Shown here piece after piece: positions 24,870-35,100 of a stretch of 64,000 nucleotides of DNA. Each line of letters opens with the position of its first letter. Within the stretch, counting starts at the first letter, position 1. A program made the translations under genes and the position numbers. The notes beneath the pieces are model-generated. The model was not told the DNA's origin. It ran no database searches and saw only the letters and a program-made list of their open reading frames with translations. The DNA comes from Saccharothrix deserti (lineage in GTDB: Bacteria; Actinomycetota; Actinomycetes; Mycobacteriales; Pseudonocardiaceae): the NCBI RefSeq assembly GCF_009769385.1, contig NZ_VKAB01000024.1:124001-188000 (forward strand), written 5' to 3'.

Positions 24870-26228
24870 ATGACGAGTCGGGATGTCCATCCGGTCGACC
24901 AGGGCCTGCCCGCCGGGCGGCTCGCGCTGCTCGGCCTGCAGCACATGTCGATCATGTACGCCGGTTCGGTCGCGGTGCCGTTGATCGTCGGCAGCGCGTT
25001 GAAGCTCGACGCCGCGACGATCGCGTTGCTGGTCAACGCGGACCTGCTGGTCGCCGGGGATCGCGACGCTGGTGCAGGCCGTCGGCGTCGGGCGGGTCCT
25101 CGGCATCCGGCTGCCGGTCGTGGCGGGTGCGACGTTCAGCGTGGTGAACCCGATGATCCTGATCGCCTCGCAGTACGGGATGCCCGCGGTCTACGGCGCG
25201 ATGCTGGTCTCCGGTGTGTTCGGGCTGCTCATCGCGAGGCCGTTCGCGAAGCTGATCCGGTTCTTCCCGCCCCTGGTGTCGGGGACGCTGCTGGTGGTCA
25301 TCGGGGTGTCGCTGGTCGGGCCGGGCACGGCGATGATCGCCGGGCACGACACCGGGTCGCCGGACTACGCCTCGCCGTCGCACATCGCGCTGGCGTTCGG
25401 GGTGATCGCGCTGGTCGTGCTGTTCACCAGGGTGCTGCGCGGGTTCGCGGGCCAGATCGGGCCGCTGCTGGCGATGGGTATCGGCCTGGTGGCGGCGATC
25501 CCGATGGGCCTGGTGCACTGGGACGGGATCGGCGAGGCCGGCTGGTTCGGCCTGGCCTCGCCGTTCCACTTCGGCGCGCCGACGTTCCCGGTCGCGGCCG
25601 TGCTGTCGATGTGCGTGGTGATGCTGGTGACGCTGACCGAGTCCACCGCGGACCTGATCGCGGTCGGCGAGATCACCGGACGGCGTCCCTCGGACGCCGA
25701 CCTCGCCCGCGGCCTGGCCACCGACGGGCTTCGGCGGTGCTCGGCGGGGTGATGAACTCCTTCCCCGACACCGCGTTCGCGCAGAACGTCGGCCTGGTGC
25801 AGATGACCGGGGTGCGCAGCCGGTGGGTCGTGGCGGTGACCGGCGGGGTGCTGGTGGTGATGGGTCTGGTGCCGAAGGTCGGCGCGATCGTGGCGGCGGT
25901 CCCGGAGCCGGTGATCGGCGCGGTCGCGGTGGTGATGTTCGCGATGGTGGCGGCGGTCGGTATGCAGAACCTGAAGAAGGTCGAGTTCTCCGGCAACCAC
26001 AACACCTTCGTCGTCGCGGTGTCGCTCGGTGTCGGGCTGCTGCCGGCGTTCGCGGTCGACCGCTTCGGCAACTCGATCTTCTTCCAGCACTTCCCGGCGT
26101 GGTTGCAGACGATCTGCGGCAGCCCGATCACGGTCACCGCGATCCTCGCGTTCTCGCTCAACCTGCTGTTCAACCACCTGGGCCGGCAGACCGCAACGGA
26201 CCTGCCGAAAGCGCCAACGAGCACGTGA
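24870..26228 (+). pseudogene. NCS2 uracil/xanthine permease with two frameshifts
   Basis: The three reading frames together give a full nucleobase:cation symporter-2 of about 452 residues: LGLQHMSIMYAGSVAVPLIV, then VVAGATFSVVNPMILIASQY, VMLVTLTESTADLIAVGEIT, GGVMNSFPDTAFAQNVGL and IGAVAVVMFAMVAAVGMQNL. Frame is lost near 25056-25059, where GGGG replaces the GGG expected for AGIATLVQ. It is restored near 25730, where one base is missing before SAVLGG. The start at 24870 has a GGGGAG at 24858-24863. The residues between the shifts are fully conserved in pattern, so decay is very recent or the two indels are sequencing errors. A strong terminator follows the stop. Confidence 0.8.
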
Positions 26229-26235
26229 TGTGCCG

Positions 26236-26269
26236 CGAGGCCCTGCCCGAAGGAGTGGGCAGGGCCTCG
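26236..26269. terminator. Strong hairpin between convergent permease and CE2 genes
   Basis: CGAGGCCCTGCCC (26236-26248) pairs perfectly with GGGCAGGGCCTCG (26257-26269) around an 8-nt loop, eight bases after the permease stop. No U-run follows, as is usual in high-GC actinomycetes. Confidence 0.8.
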
Positions 26270-26337
26270 TCTGGGGCCCCAGGGCAACGGCCGGTCGGGG
26301 GAGCGCTCGGGTGACGAGACCGTGTTGGCCTCGGGGG

Positions 26338-27831
26338 TCACCAGGTGAGCGGAAGGGTGGCGATGTAGTCGGTGAGCAGCCCCGAGATGACGCGGTGGTC
26401 GCGGAGGGAGAAGTGCCAGTCGCAGCCGAGGCGGTCCAGGCTCGGGTCGTCGTAGTACCAGTAGCGGACTCGGCTGTCGCCCTGCGCGTTGCGGTCCTGC
26501 ACGACCTGTTCGGCGGGTTGCGCGAAGCCGTTCAGGCCGCCGACCACGATGATCGTGTCGGGGCCGTAACGGGCCCGGAGCTTGTCGAGGAAGCCCTGGT
26601 AGGCGGTCTTGTAGGCGGCGAGCAGGGTTTCCGGGGTCCACCGCTCGCCGGGGTTGATGGCGGTCGAGAAGTCGTTGGTGCCCAAGCCGACCACGACGAG
26701 TTGCGGTCGCCACGTGCCGGGGTTCTGCCACACGTCGCCGGGGACGTGCTGCAGTGCCCGGTCGTAGTAGGTGCGGAAGTCGACGTCGGGGGTGCCGCCG
26801 TTGTAGTTGCGGACCATGCCGAGGCCGGACTGTGCGTTGATCTGGTAGTCGGCGTCGAGGCTGCGCGAAGCGAGGGCGCCGAAGCTGAGGTTGGCGTTGG
26901 TGTTCCGGTTGATCCCGCCGTTGCTCGAGCAGTCACGGGTGGTGGACGTGTTGCCGTAGCCGGCGGTCAGGGAGTCGCCGATGAACTCGATCTGCCGGGT
27001 GCGGGCGGCGGGCTTGGTCAGGATCCCGCCACCCGTCGTGGCCACGAAACCGCCGAACTCGCCTGCGCCCCACGGGCTTTCCGAGCGTTTGACCAGCCGG
27101 ACGCTGTGCTCGGCGTTGGTCAGGTTGTTGATCCAGTGCGTGGTCCGGCCCGGGGTCACCAGGCTGGCGACGGTCGTCCCGTCGACCTGGATGTCGTAGT
27201 CGCTGTTGGCGTCGTTGAGCACGACCCCGACGCCGGTGCCGCGGAAGCGGCCTTCGAAGTAGACGCCGGGCCAGGTGTACTGGGCGGTGTTCTCGGCGGT
27301 CTTCACCACGCGGCCTGCCGTGTGCGCTCGGGCCAGGACGTCGGACCCGGGCGGTGTGGACGTCGTCGTGGTCGTCGTGGTGGTGGGACCGGCGGAGCCG
27401 GTGCACGTGGTGCCGTTGAGCGCGAAGTCGGTGGGCGCCGGGTTGGACGAGTTGTTCCACGAACCGTTGAAGCCGAACCCGGCGCTCGCCCCGGTGCCGA
27501 GGGCGCCGTTCCAGTTCGCGTTGTCGACCGTGACCTGCGCGCCGGACTGGGTCGCCTTGCCGTTCCAGTGCTGGTTGATCGTCTGGCCGGCGGTGAACGA
27601 CCAGGTCAGCCGCCAGCTCGTGATCGGGTCGCCGAGGTTGGCGACGCTCACGTCCGCGCCGAAGCCGCCCGACCACTGGCTGGTCACCTTGTAGGTGACC
27701 CGACAGCCGGCGGCGGCTTGGGCGGGGACGGTGGCGGTGATCGCGGCGGCGGCCACGGTGGTCGTGACGACGGCGGCGACCGCCAGCCGGGATCGCGCCG
27801 TGCGCATGACGGTCTTGGCAATCGGGAGCAT
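26338..27831 (-). CDS. Secreted CBM2 - CE2 SGNH acetyl-esterase
   Basis: A 497-residue modular enzyme. A signal peptide ends near residue 40. A family 2 carbohydrate-binding module (about 42-140) shows CRVTYKVTSQWSGGF, ITSWRLTWSFTAGQ and NWNGALGTGASAGFGFNGSW, the cellulose/xylan-binding type. A Thr-rich linker follows. Then come a jelly-roll domain (about 165-270; WPGVYFEGRFRGTGVGVVLN) and an SGNH hydrolase with GDSLTAGYG, GLGTNDF and a C-terminal DWHFSLRDH, giving Ser, Asn and His of the catalytic set. The jelly roll plus SGNH order is that of CE2 deacetylases acting on acetylated xylan or mannan. A CebR-type box sits 74 bp upstream, linking it to a cellulose regulon. ATG at 27807 is an alternative start. 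Confidence 0.88.
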   Translation of the reverse strand: MLPIAKTVMRTARSRLAVAAVVTTTVAAAAITATVPAQAAAGCRVTYKVTSQWSGGFGADVSVANLGDPITSWRLTWSFTAGQTINQHWNGKATQSGAQVTVDNANWNGALGTGASAGFGFNGSWNNSSNPAPTDFALNGTTCTGSAGPTTTTTTTTSTPPGSDVLARAHTAGRVVKTAENTAQYTWPGVYFEGRFRGTGVGVVLNDANSDYDIQVDGTTVASLVTPGRTTHWINNLTNAEHSVRLVKRSESPWGAGEFGGFVATTGGGILTKPAARTRQIEFIGDSLTAGYGNTSTTRDCSSNGGINRNTNANLSFGALASRSLDADYQINAQSGLGMVRNYNGGTPDVDFRTYYDRALQHVPGDVWQNPGTWRPQLVVVGLGTNDFSTAINPGERWTPETLLAAYKTAYQGFLDKLRARYGPDTIIVVGGLNGFAQPAEQVVQDRNAQGDSRVRYWYYDDPSLDRLGCDWHFSLRDHRVISGLLTDYIATLPLTW

Positions 27832-27904
27832 GAATACCGCCGCATCTTCGTTGATTGACGACAGGACTCTTGCCGGCTTCGGAAGTCGAGCCGGAGACAA
27901 GGTC

Positions 27905-27918
27905 TGGGAGCGCTCCCG
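27905..27918. promoter_or_regulatory. CebR-type operator upstream of CBM2-CE2 gene
   Basis: TGGGAGCGCTCCCG matches the CebR cellobiose-repressor consensus TGGGAGCGCTCCCA known from streptomycetes in 13 of 14 positions. It lies in the 5' region of a cellulose-binding esterase, which makes biological sense. The repressor itself is not in the window. Confidence 0.75.
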
Positions 27919-28011
27919 GCGGACTTTATCGAAGATGTCGCGCAACGAGAAGGCCTGCGCCGAACCGAGCGGGATGCATATCATTTCGGGCGGTCGGGTG
28001 TGCCCACCCAA

Positions 28012-28240
28012 TCCGTGCGGACCAGCCGAAGCAGCCGCAACCCGCACGACCAGGCCCTGTCGAACCTCGTCGGTGAGCTGTCCACGCGCAGCGAGGAGTT
28101 CCGCGCGAACTGGGCCGCCGAACGGGGCACGACGAGTCGCGGCACACCGGGCGTCCGGTGCAGCGGCAGCGCTCGGCACCGTCCACTTGCGACAGACCGC
28201 GACGGCAGACTCCGCGGCCCCCGTGACACCCGAACCGTAG
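28012..28240 (+). pseudogene. Remnant of an MmyB-type XRE regulator
   Basis: A short frame reads ALSNLVGELSTRSEEFRANW, which closely matches the core of the MmyB-like ligand-binding domain found behind XRE helix-turn-helix domains in actinobacteria (LVGELSTRSEEFR..WAAH). After about residue 45 the frame changes. HDESRHTGRP, resembling the next conserved piece (H.VR.H.TG.KR), appears in another frame, then similarity fades. The DNA-binding half and the C-terminus are missing. It fills the otherwise empty 540-bp gap between the CE2 and DUF2236 genes. Confidence 0.55.
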
Positions 28241-28368
28241 GCCGTTCGGATGATGCGAGCGGGCATTCGGGGGGCCGGCTTGTCCGGGGTATGGCCCCAT
28301 CACCGGTGGAACCGTTTACTCAGCGGGCGCAATGTGCGCATCGTGCAAAAGTGGGGGATGGCGCCGAC

Positions 28369-29532
28369 GTGATCGACATGGCCGCCGTGGAGGCGCTGAA
28401 GTTCCAGGGTGACCCGCTCGCCGACGCCGTGATCGCGGATCTCGTCGCGACCGGGCGGATCGACTCCGTGAACCGGGTGCTCGGCCAGTTCCGCGCCAAC
28501 GACCAGCCCATCCCCGAGGACCTGCCGGAGTCGGTGCGCGCGTACCTCGTCGCCACCGACGACCCACCCGACTGGGCCGATCTCGAACGGGTGGCGGGAG
28601 CGTACGAGTTCTTCGTCGACGACGGCGTGCACGTCGCGTCCGTGCTGTCGTTCGGCGCGATGGTGAACTGCTACGCCCAGCCCCGCCCGTCACGGGTGCT
28701 GAGCCTGACCCACCGGCTGAACCAACCGCACCGGCGCCTGTCGGAGACGTCCCAGTTCGTGCTGAACATGATGGGGTCCGAGCCGTTCGGCTCCGGTGGC
28801 GCGTTCGTGCCCACGGTCCAGAAAACCCGGTTGATCCACGCGGCCGTGCGGTACTTCATCACCCGTTCGGGCGAGTGGGACGTCGAGGCCGACGGTGTTC
28901 CCGTGTGCCAGCAGGACATGCTCGGCGCACTGCTCATCTTCTCGGTGCAGGTGATCGACGGTATGCGGCGCATCGGCATCGCGGTGACCGAGGAGGAAGC
29001 CGCCGCGTACTACTACGTCTGGCGGGTGACCGGCGCGATGCTCGGCATTCCGGCCGCGGCCATGCCGGAGACCCTGGACGATGCCCGGTGGCTCAACGCC
29101 GCGCTCGTCGAGGCGTCCTACGGACCGTCGGCCGAAGGCGCTGCGCTGACCCGAGATCTCCTCGACCTGTACGAGGACATGGTCCCCGGCAAGGTGTTCG
29201 ACGGCGTCGTCGCCGCCATGGTCCGCCAGACGATCGATCCGCAGGTCGCCGACTGGATGAACGTGCCCCACTCGCGGGGCTGGACCCGAGCCGTCCGCGC
29301 CGGAACCCGCTTGATGCGAGCCCTGGAACGGTCCGAGGACAGCAGCAGGATCGCCGCGACCGTCCTGGACAAAGCGGGCGCCCTCCTCCTCGGCGGCAGC
29401 GTCCGCACCCTCACCGACGGACAGTCCACCACCCTGGACATCCCGGCCGACCTGAAGGAGAAGTGGCTGGCCGCCGGCACGTGCCCGGCAAGCCCGGCCG
29501 CGAACGGAGCCACCTCGCCGTTGCCCCGGTGA
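28369..29532 (+). CDS. DUF2236 / MpaB-Lcp-like oxygenase-family protein
   Basis: A 387-residue protein with the DUF2236 (oxygenase MpaB family, latex-clearing-protein-like) pattern: GDPLADAVIADL near the start, AYEFFVDDGVHVASVLSFGA, the conserved KTRLIHAAVRYFI with the Arg/His pair, and TEEEAAAYYYVWRVTGAMLG. The best characterised members are haem-b oxygenases cleaving polyisoprene, but most family members have no known substrate. GTG at 28369 is preferred because GGGGGA lies ten bases upstream; GTG 28351 and ATG 28291 are alternatives. There is no export signal, unlike secreted Lcp. An alpha/beta hydrolase follows 33 bp downstream, possibly co-transcribed. Confidence 0.8.
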   Translation: MIDMAAVEALKFQGDPLADAVIADLVATGRIDSVNRVLGQFRANDQPIPEDLPESVRAYLVATDDPPDWADLERVAGAYEFFVDDGVHVASVLSFGAMVNCYAQPRPSRVLSLTHRLNQPHRRLSETSQFVLNMMGSEPFGSGGAFVPTVQKTRLIHAAVRYFITRSGEWDVEADGVPVCQQDMLGALLIFSVQVIDGMRRIGIAVTEEEAAAYYYVWRVTGAMLGIPAAAMPETLDDARWLNAALVEASYGPSAEGAALTRDLLDLYEDMVPGKVFDGVVAAMVRQTIDPQVADWMNVPHSRGWTRAVRAGTRLMRALERSEDSSRIAATVLDKAGALLLGGSVRTLTDGQSTTLDIPADLKEKWLAAGTCPASPAANGATSPLPR

Positions 29533-29565
29533 GCGCCGGAGTCGTCCGGGACTAGATTTCGGTCC

Positions 29566-30441
29566 ATGGACTTCGAGGAGATCGTCATCCGGACCGATCG
29601 GCTCGACTTCCCCGCGCTGGCGGTGGGGGAGGGGCCGGTTGTCGTGTGCTGGCACGGGTTTCCCGACCACCCGGCCACCTTCGGGCCGCTCGCCGAGCAC
29701 CTGGTGGCCGCCGGACGTCGGGTGGTGGCGCCGTTCCTGCGTGGGCACCACCCGGCGACCGCGGACCAGATGCCTCATGCCGACGGCCTCACGTTGGCCG
29801 CTGACGCCGCCGCGGTCGCCGAGGCGTTGGCGCCGGACGCCGGGGTCGACATGATCGGGCACGACATCGGTGCGGGCATGGTGGGGCGGGTCGCGGCGGC
29901 GTGGCCGGAGCGGTTGCGGCGTGGGGTCACGATGGCTGTGCCGCCGCCGAAGACGTTGCCCGCTGCGCTGCGTGATCCGGCTCAGCAGCAACGGTTCTTC
30001 TACATGTGGTTGTTCCAGGTGCCCGGTGTGGCGGAGGCCGTGCTGGAAGCCGACCGGAGCCTGATCGACTACCTGTGGTCCACGTGGTCTCCCGGGCTCG
30101 ATCCCGGTGCGCATCGCGTGCGGGTGCACGAGATGTACGGCGATCCCCGGGTTCTGCGCAACGTGTTGCGGATCTACCGGAGCAACTTCGACCGGACGTC
30201 GCACGACCCCGAGCTGGCGCCGGTGGCCGCCCGGAGCGAGGTGCAGGCGACGCTTCCGCTGCTCGTGCTCGGCGGTGCGGACGACGGCTGCGTCGCTCCG
30301 GAGCACTTCGCCGACGCCGAGACCGGGCTCGCTCCCGGCTCCTCGGTGCGGATCCTGGACGGCGCGGGCCACTTCATGCACCTCGACCGACCTGACGAGG
30401 TCGCCCGGCTCGTGCTGGAGTGGATCCGCGCCGTTCCGTGA
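29566..30441 (+). CDS. Alpha/beta hydrolase with Asp nucleophile (epoxide hydrolase/dehalogenase type)
   Basis: A 291-residue alpha/beta-fold enzyme. The oxyanion motif HGFPD is at 30-34, the nucleophile elbow is GHDIGAG with Asp100 in place of Ser, and the C-terminal His is in GAGHFMH. An Asp nucleophile is typical of epoxide hydrolases and haloalkane dehalogenases. The cap region (about 125-205) has WLFQVPGVAEAVLEADRSLI and two tyrosines (YLWSTW, MYGDPR) that could activate an epoxide. It lies close behind the DUF2236 gene, so it may process its product (inference). It converges with GH43. Confidence 0.82.
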   Translation: MDFEEIVIRTDRLDFPALAVGEGPVVVCWHGFPDHPATFGPLAEHLVAAGRRVVAPFLRGHHPATADQMPHADGLTLAADAAAVAEALAPDAGVDMIGHDIGAGMVGRVAAAWPERLRRGVTMAVPPPKTLPAALRDPAQQQRFFYMWLFQVPGVAEAVLEADRSLIDYLWSTWSPGLDPGAHRVRVHEMYGDPRVLRNVLRIYRSNFDRTSHDPELAPVAARSEVQATLPLLVLGGADDGCVAPEHFADAETGLAPGSSVRILDGAGHFMHLDRPDEVARLVLEWIRAVP

Positions 30442-30490
30442 TCACTATTGCTTCAGTGTAAACCGAAAACCATTCACGTCGCGGCGGCGG

Positions 30491-32101
30491 TCAGCCGGGT
30501 GGTTCGCGGTGATCGAATTCGCGGTGATCGAAGTAGGCGAAATCGGCGGGCAGGGTTCCGGTCACCGGGTCGTGTGCGGCCAGGCCCACGAAGGCCCCGG
30601 TGAAGCGGAGTGAGGTGCCGTAGTCGTCGGACAGGACGCTGGCGTCGAACTCCAGGCCGATGTCCACCCAGTCCGTGCCGTCGTGGGACACGGCGAAGCG
30701 CAGTCGATCCCGGTCGATGGTGGCGCGCAGGTGCGTCACGGCCGCGAGCGCGGGCCGGATGCCGGTGTCGTGTTCGGTGTACGTGCCGAGGTCCGACACG
30801 GCCAGGACGACGAACGGGCCGTCGTCTCCCGTCGTGACGCCGAGGAAGAAGTGCGTGCCGGTGTCGTACCAGCACACCAGACCCGCCTGCTGGCCCGGGT
30901 GTTCGGGACTGATCTGCACGGCGGTGGTCACCACCGTGCGGTCGTCGGTCAGGCGTTGTGCGATCAGGCTCTGCGCGAAGCGTGAGTGGAGGCTGTGCCT
31001 GCCGCGCAGCCGCAGCCAGCCGGGACGCTCGGTGAGGCTCAACCACCGCTCGCTCACCGGTTGGCGCAACGAACTCCACTCGTCGGACAGCCGATCGGTG
31101 TCGAACTCGTCCCGCGACGGACGTGACAACGGCGGTCCGGCCGGCGACGGCACCGTCACGGTTTCCCGTGGCCAGTGGTCACCGTGCGCGAGTCGTGGCC
31201 AGCCCTCGGCGTTCCACTCCAACTGCTGCAGGCACGTCTCGCGGCCGAGCATGCACCGGCGCTCGCCGTCCACGACGAGCGGGCGGCTTGCCAGGTGCAC
31301 CAGGTACCACTCGCCGGTCTCGGTCTGGACCAGCTCGCCGTGCCCGGCCTTCTGGAACGGCAGGTCCGGCCTGTCCCGCGTGGTGAGCAGGGGGCCGTCC
31401 GGATCGGCCTGGTAAGGGCCCGCGATGTCACGTGACCGCACCACGCTGATCCCGTGGTTCCAGCCCGTGCCGCCTTCGGCCAGCATCAGGTAGTACCACC
31501 CGTCCCGGCGGTACAGGTTGGGTCCTTCGATCAGCTCGTCATGGGTGTGGATCAGCCTGCGTCCACCGACGAGCCCGTGGGCGGGGTCGATTTCCTGCAG
31601 CACGATGCCCGCGAAGCTCGGTCGGTCCGGCCGGTGGTCCCAGGTCATGTTGACCAGCCAGTGCCTGCCGTCCTCGTCGTGGAAGATCGACGGGTCGAAC
31701 CCGCCCGAACCGAGGTGCAGCGGCGTCGTCCACGGGCCTTCGACGGACGGCGCGGTGACCAGGAAGACGTCCAGGTCCTTGAACGGACCCTCCCTGGTGC
31801 ACACCACGGCGTAGACCAACCAGAACCGCCCGTCGTGGTAGCTCAGCGACGGCGCCCAGATCCCGCCGGAGTCCGGCACGCCGCGCAGGTCGAGCGCGTC
31901 GGGATCGGTGAGCGCGTACCCGGCGGGTTGCCACCGGGCGAGGTCGGTGGAGTGGTGGAGCCGGATGCCGGGAAACCACTCGAACGTGCTGTTGGCGATG
32001 TAGTAATCCGCCCCGACGCGCACGATCGAGGGATCGGGGTGGAAACCCCGCAGGATCGGATTGCGCACTTCGACGCCACCCGACGACACGAACCCGGACA
32101 C
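30491..32101 (-). CDS. GH43 glycosidase (beta-xylosidase/arabinofuranosidase type)
   Basis: A 536-residue cytoplasmic five-bladed beta-propeller enzyme with a C-terminal concanavalin-like domain. Catalytic landmarks of GH43: NPILRGFHPDPSIVRVG (general base Asp), GGFDPSIFHDEDG (pKa-modulating Asp) and LIEGPNLYRRDGWYYL (acid Glu). Residues about 330-536 form the second domain usual in XynB3-like GH43 enzymes. The GTG at 32101 follows GGAGAGG; the longer frame would overlap the upstream gene. It sits 32 bp after the large secreted protein gene, same operon. The C-terminus carries FDHREFDHRE from a 15-bp duplication (30503-30532). No signal peptide, so it acts on imported oligosaccharides. Confidence 0.88.
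   Translation of the reverse strand: MSGFVSSGGVEVRNPILRGFHPDPSIVRVGADYYIANSTFEWFPGIRLHHSTDLARWQPAGYALTDPDALDLRGVPDSGGIWAPSLSYHDGRFWLVYAVVCTREGPFKDLDVFLVTAPSVEGPWTTPLHLGSGGFDPSIFHDEDGRHWLVNMTWDHRPDRPSFAGIVLQEIDPAHGLVGGRRLIHTHDELIEGPNLYRRDGWYYLMLAEGGTGWNHGISVVRSRDIAGPYQADPDGPLLTTRDRPDLPFQKAGHGELVQTETGEWYLVHLASRPLVVDGERRCMLGRETCLQQLEWNAEGWPRLAHGDHWPRETVTVPSPAGPPLSRPSRDEFDTDRLSDEWSSLRQPVSERWLSLTERPGWLRLRGRHSLHSRFAQSLIAQRLTDDRTVVTTAVQISPEHPGQQAGLVCWYDTGTHFFLGVTTGDDGPFVVLAVSDLGTYTEHDTGIRPALAAVTHLRATIDRDRLRFAVSHDGTDWVDIGLEFDASVLSDDYGTSLRFTGAFVGLAAHDPVTGTLPADFAYFDHREFDHREPPG
30503..30532 (-). repeat. 15-bp in-frame tandem duplication at GH43 C-terminus
   Basis: TTCGCGGTGATCGAA is present twice head to tail, giving FDHRE twice near the end of the protein. 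Confidence 0.85.
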
Positions 32102-32133
32102 CGACTCCACCTCTCCACACACGATGAAACAGC

Positions 32134-35100
32134 TCAGTCCACGGGTTCCACGCGGACGTCGTCCACGCGGAACTCGCCGGAGGAACCCCGGAACCCGAAG
32201 TCGAGGGACACGTTGTCCACGACCGGGTTGGCGTCCGCACGGTAGGTGCGTTCGACGTACTTCCACTGGCCCGGCGCCGTGTCGCCGGCGGGCAGCCAGG
32301 TCCGCTGCTCCACGCCGATCTGCGCGCCGCCGTCACGTGACGACACGAAGAGGTACGCGCCCACGGTACGTCCCGGCACGTAGTTGGTCAGCTGGTACCA
32401 GTACGACACCTTGTAGGTCTTGCCCGGAGTCACCGAGATGGGCGACGCGCCCTGCTTGCGGTTGTGGAACGACATGTTGAACGAGCCGTTGCCGCTGGTG
32501 TCGGTGCTGGCGAAGTACAGCGACCGGGTGCCTGTTCGGCCGCGGTCGGACGCGATCACCCTGGTGTACGGGCCGGTGCCCGCCGCCTGCCAGACGTCCG
32601 ACTCGTCCGCCTCGAAGCTGTGCCGGTGGACCGGCACCAGCAGGCGGTACGCGTCGTAGACCCGCTTGATCAACGCGGCCTCGTCGGCGCCCGGCTGGGT
32701 GCTCGCCTGCTCGGCCGCGTCCACTTCGGCCTTGAACGCCCCGAAGCTGGCCGCGGTGTAGTCGTCGGCCGACACGGTCCTGGCCTTCGCCAGCACGGTC
32801 GGGAACGGCTCGGCGGTGATCGTCACGGGTGCGCTGACCGTGGTGGAGCCGTCGAGCCGTCGTGCGACGACCTTGTAGTGCATGGCGCCACCGTAGATCG
32901 TGTCCTCATAGGACAGCGCCCACCGGTTGTCGACGATCTTCTCCCAGCCTGAGCCCGGATCGGTGCTCGGGTCGGTGCCGGCCACCGCCGCGTCACGGGT
33001 GCGGTAGAGGTCGAACGCGATCACGTCCCGCGGCCTGGTCCACGACACGGTCCCGGTCCGGTCGCCGAACCGGCCGGACGCGAGCACCGTGCCGGCGGGC
33101 AGCGAGTCGACCTCGACGTCGCCGAACCTGGCGGTCTGCGTGGTGGCGACACCGGCGTGCACGACGTCCACCATCGGGACGTCCGCGGTGGCCACCTGCT
33201 CCCACACCTGCCCGTCCTCGGACACCAGCGCCGTGATCCGGTGGCTGTCGGCGAGCCGGATCAGCTTGACGTACGGGTGGGTGGCCGCCTGGTGGCCCTT
33301 GAGGTCCACCGCGAACGGGCTCCGGGTGATCCCGCCGGTGGCGTTCTGGCCGGCGGTGCCGGTGCCGATGTCGGTGCGGGTGTCCAGCGAGCGGTACTTG
33401 AACGACAGCGCGCCGGTGGCGTCCACGCCGAGGTAGGCGTACCGGCCGACCGCGTCGGCGCTGTCGCGCAGGATCACGCCGCCCGCGCCGTCCAGCTTGG
33501 CGGAGACGACCGTGCTGCCTTGGGCGAGCCTGCTGACCGTGACCAGCGAGTCGGCGTGGAAGCGGTTGTAGATGGCGGTGTCGTCACCGCCGCCGAAACC
33601 GGTGCCGGACGCGCCGTTCACCGTGATGGCACTGCCTTCCACGGAGGACGATCCGCCGGTCGCGTTGCCGATCACGTCGTCCCGCCACGGCCCGTTGCGC
33701 AGGCCGGCGGTGTGCGCCTGGGTGACCACCGCCTTGATCGCGTTCGACGGCCGGCCGAGACCCTGGCCGTTGACCGCGGTGACCCGGTAGAAGAACGTCC
33801 CGGCCGACGGCGTCTTGTCGATGTGCGACGTGCCCCGCACGCCGTGGGCGACCGGGTAGAACGGGCCCTGCTCGCGAACGGCCCGGGTGATCGTGTACGA
33901 GGTGGCGCCCGCGGCGGGGCGCCAGGTCAGGCCCACCGCGTTCGAGCCCGGCGTGGCCACCGCGACGTCGACGGCCGACGGCGCGCTCGGCTTGACCTCG
34001 TCGGTGCCCAGGTCCAGCACCACGGCGCTGGACGGCGGCACCGCCACCACACCGGCGATGATCGGGAGACGCCTGCCGGTCACGAGGTCCACGACTGCGT
34101 TTTGACCGTCACCTTCCCCGGCTGTGGTCTGATTGCCGCCTCCGGCGGCGGTGGGCAGCCGCACGTGGTGCGCCTTGGCGTTGCCGTGTTCGGGACGGGT
34201 GCCGTTCACGGCCATGAGGTACTTGCCGTACCGGGCGGTCAGCAGGTCCGGGTAGCCGGAGTACGGGTTGTCGGACATCCAGTTGTCGCGGACGACCGTG
34301 CCGACGCCCGGCTGGTACGCGATCGGCGCGAGTTCGCCGGTCATCGCGAGCGGACGGTCCGGCGCGGTGTACCGGTCGTAGAACATCGGGTCTTCCACCG
34401 CGTTCGGGCGCAGCACGTAGTCCTGGTACGCCAGCACGCCCTGGGTCTGGAGCTGGACGAGCTGGTCGTGGTCGCCGTGCTGGGCGTGCAGCCTGCCGTT
34501 GCCGAGGAAGCCGCGGTTGCGCTGGAACAGGCTGCCGAACAGGTGGGTGTCGCCGTCGCGGACGGAGACGTACATGTTGTCGATGTCCACCCACGCGAAC
34601 GGCCGCTTGGCGTCGTCGCGGGAGATGCCGAGCCTGGCCAGCTCCTCGTCGGTGTACCGGGCGGGGTCGGTGTGCGGCAGCACGACACCGGCGGCGGCCT
34701 TGCCGCCGAGCACGGCGTACTCCGCGCGCTTGCCGGTGACGTACTCGTAGGTCTTCGGCAGCCGCAGGTCGTACTTGTGGTTCGCCAGCACGTTGTTGAA
34801 GTACGGGAAGTACTGGTTGTCGACCAGTTGCTGCTGCGCGAACCCGACCGCCTCGCGGGCGTAGCCCCAGAACGGTGTCCACTCGGGACCGGCGTACTTG
34901 TCCGCGTTGTCGGCCATGAACTGCTCCAGCGCGGCGAACATGAGGCCACGGCCGGAGTTGATGTCCGACGCGTACGCGATGCGGCCGGGGTAGGCGGCGT
35001 TGCGTTCGTCGATCACCTGCTGCATGAGCATCACGCGGTTGCCGTTGGCGTCCGTGCTCTGGTAGCGGGTGTGGCCGCGGGCGTGGACGTTGCGCAGCGC

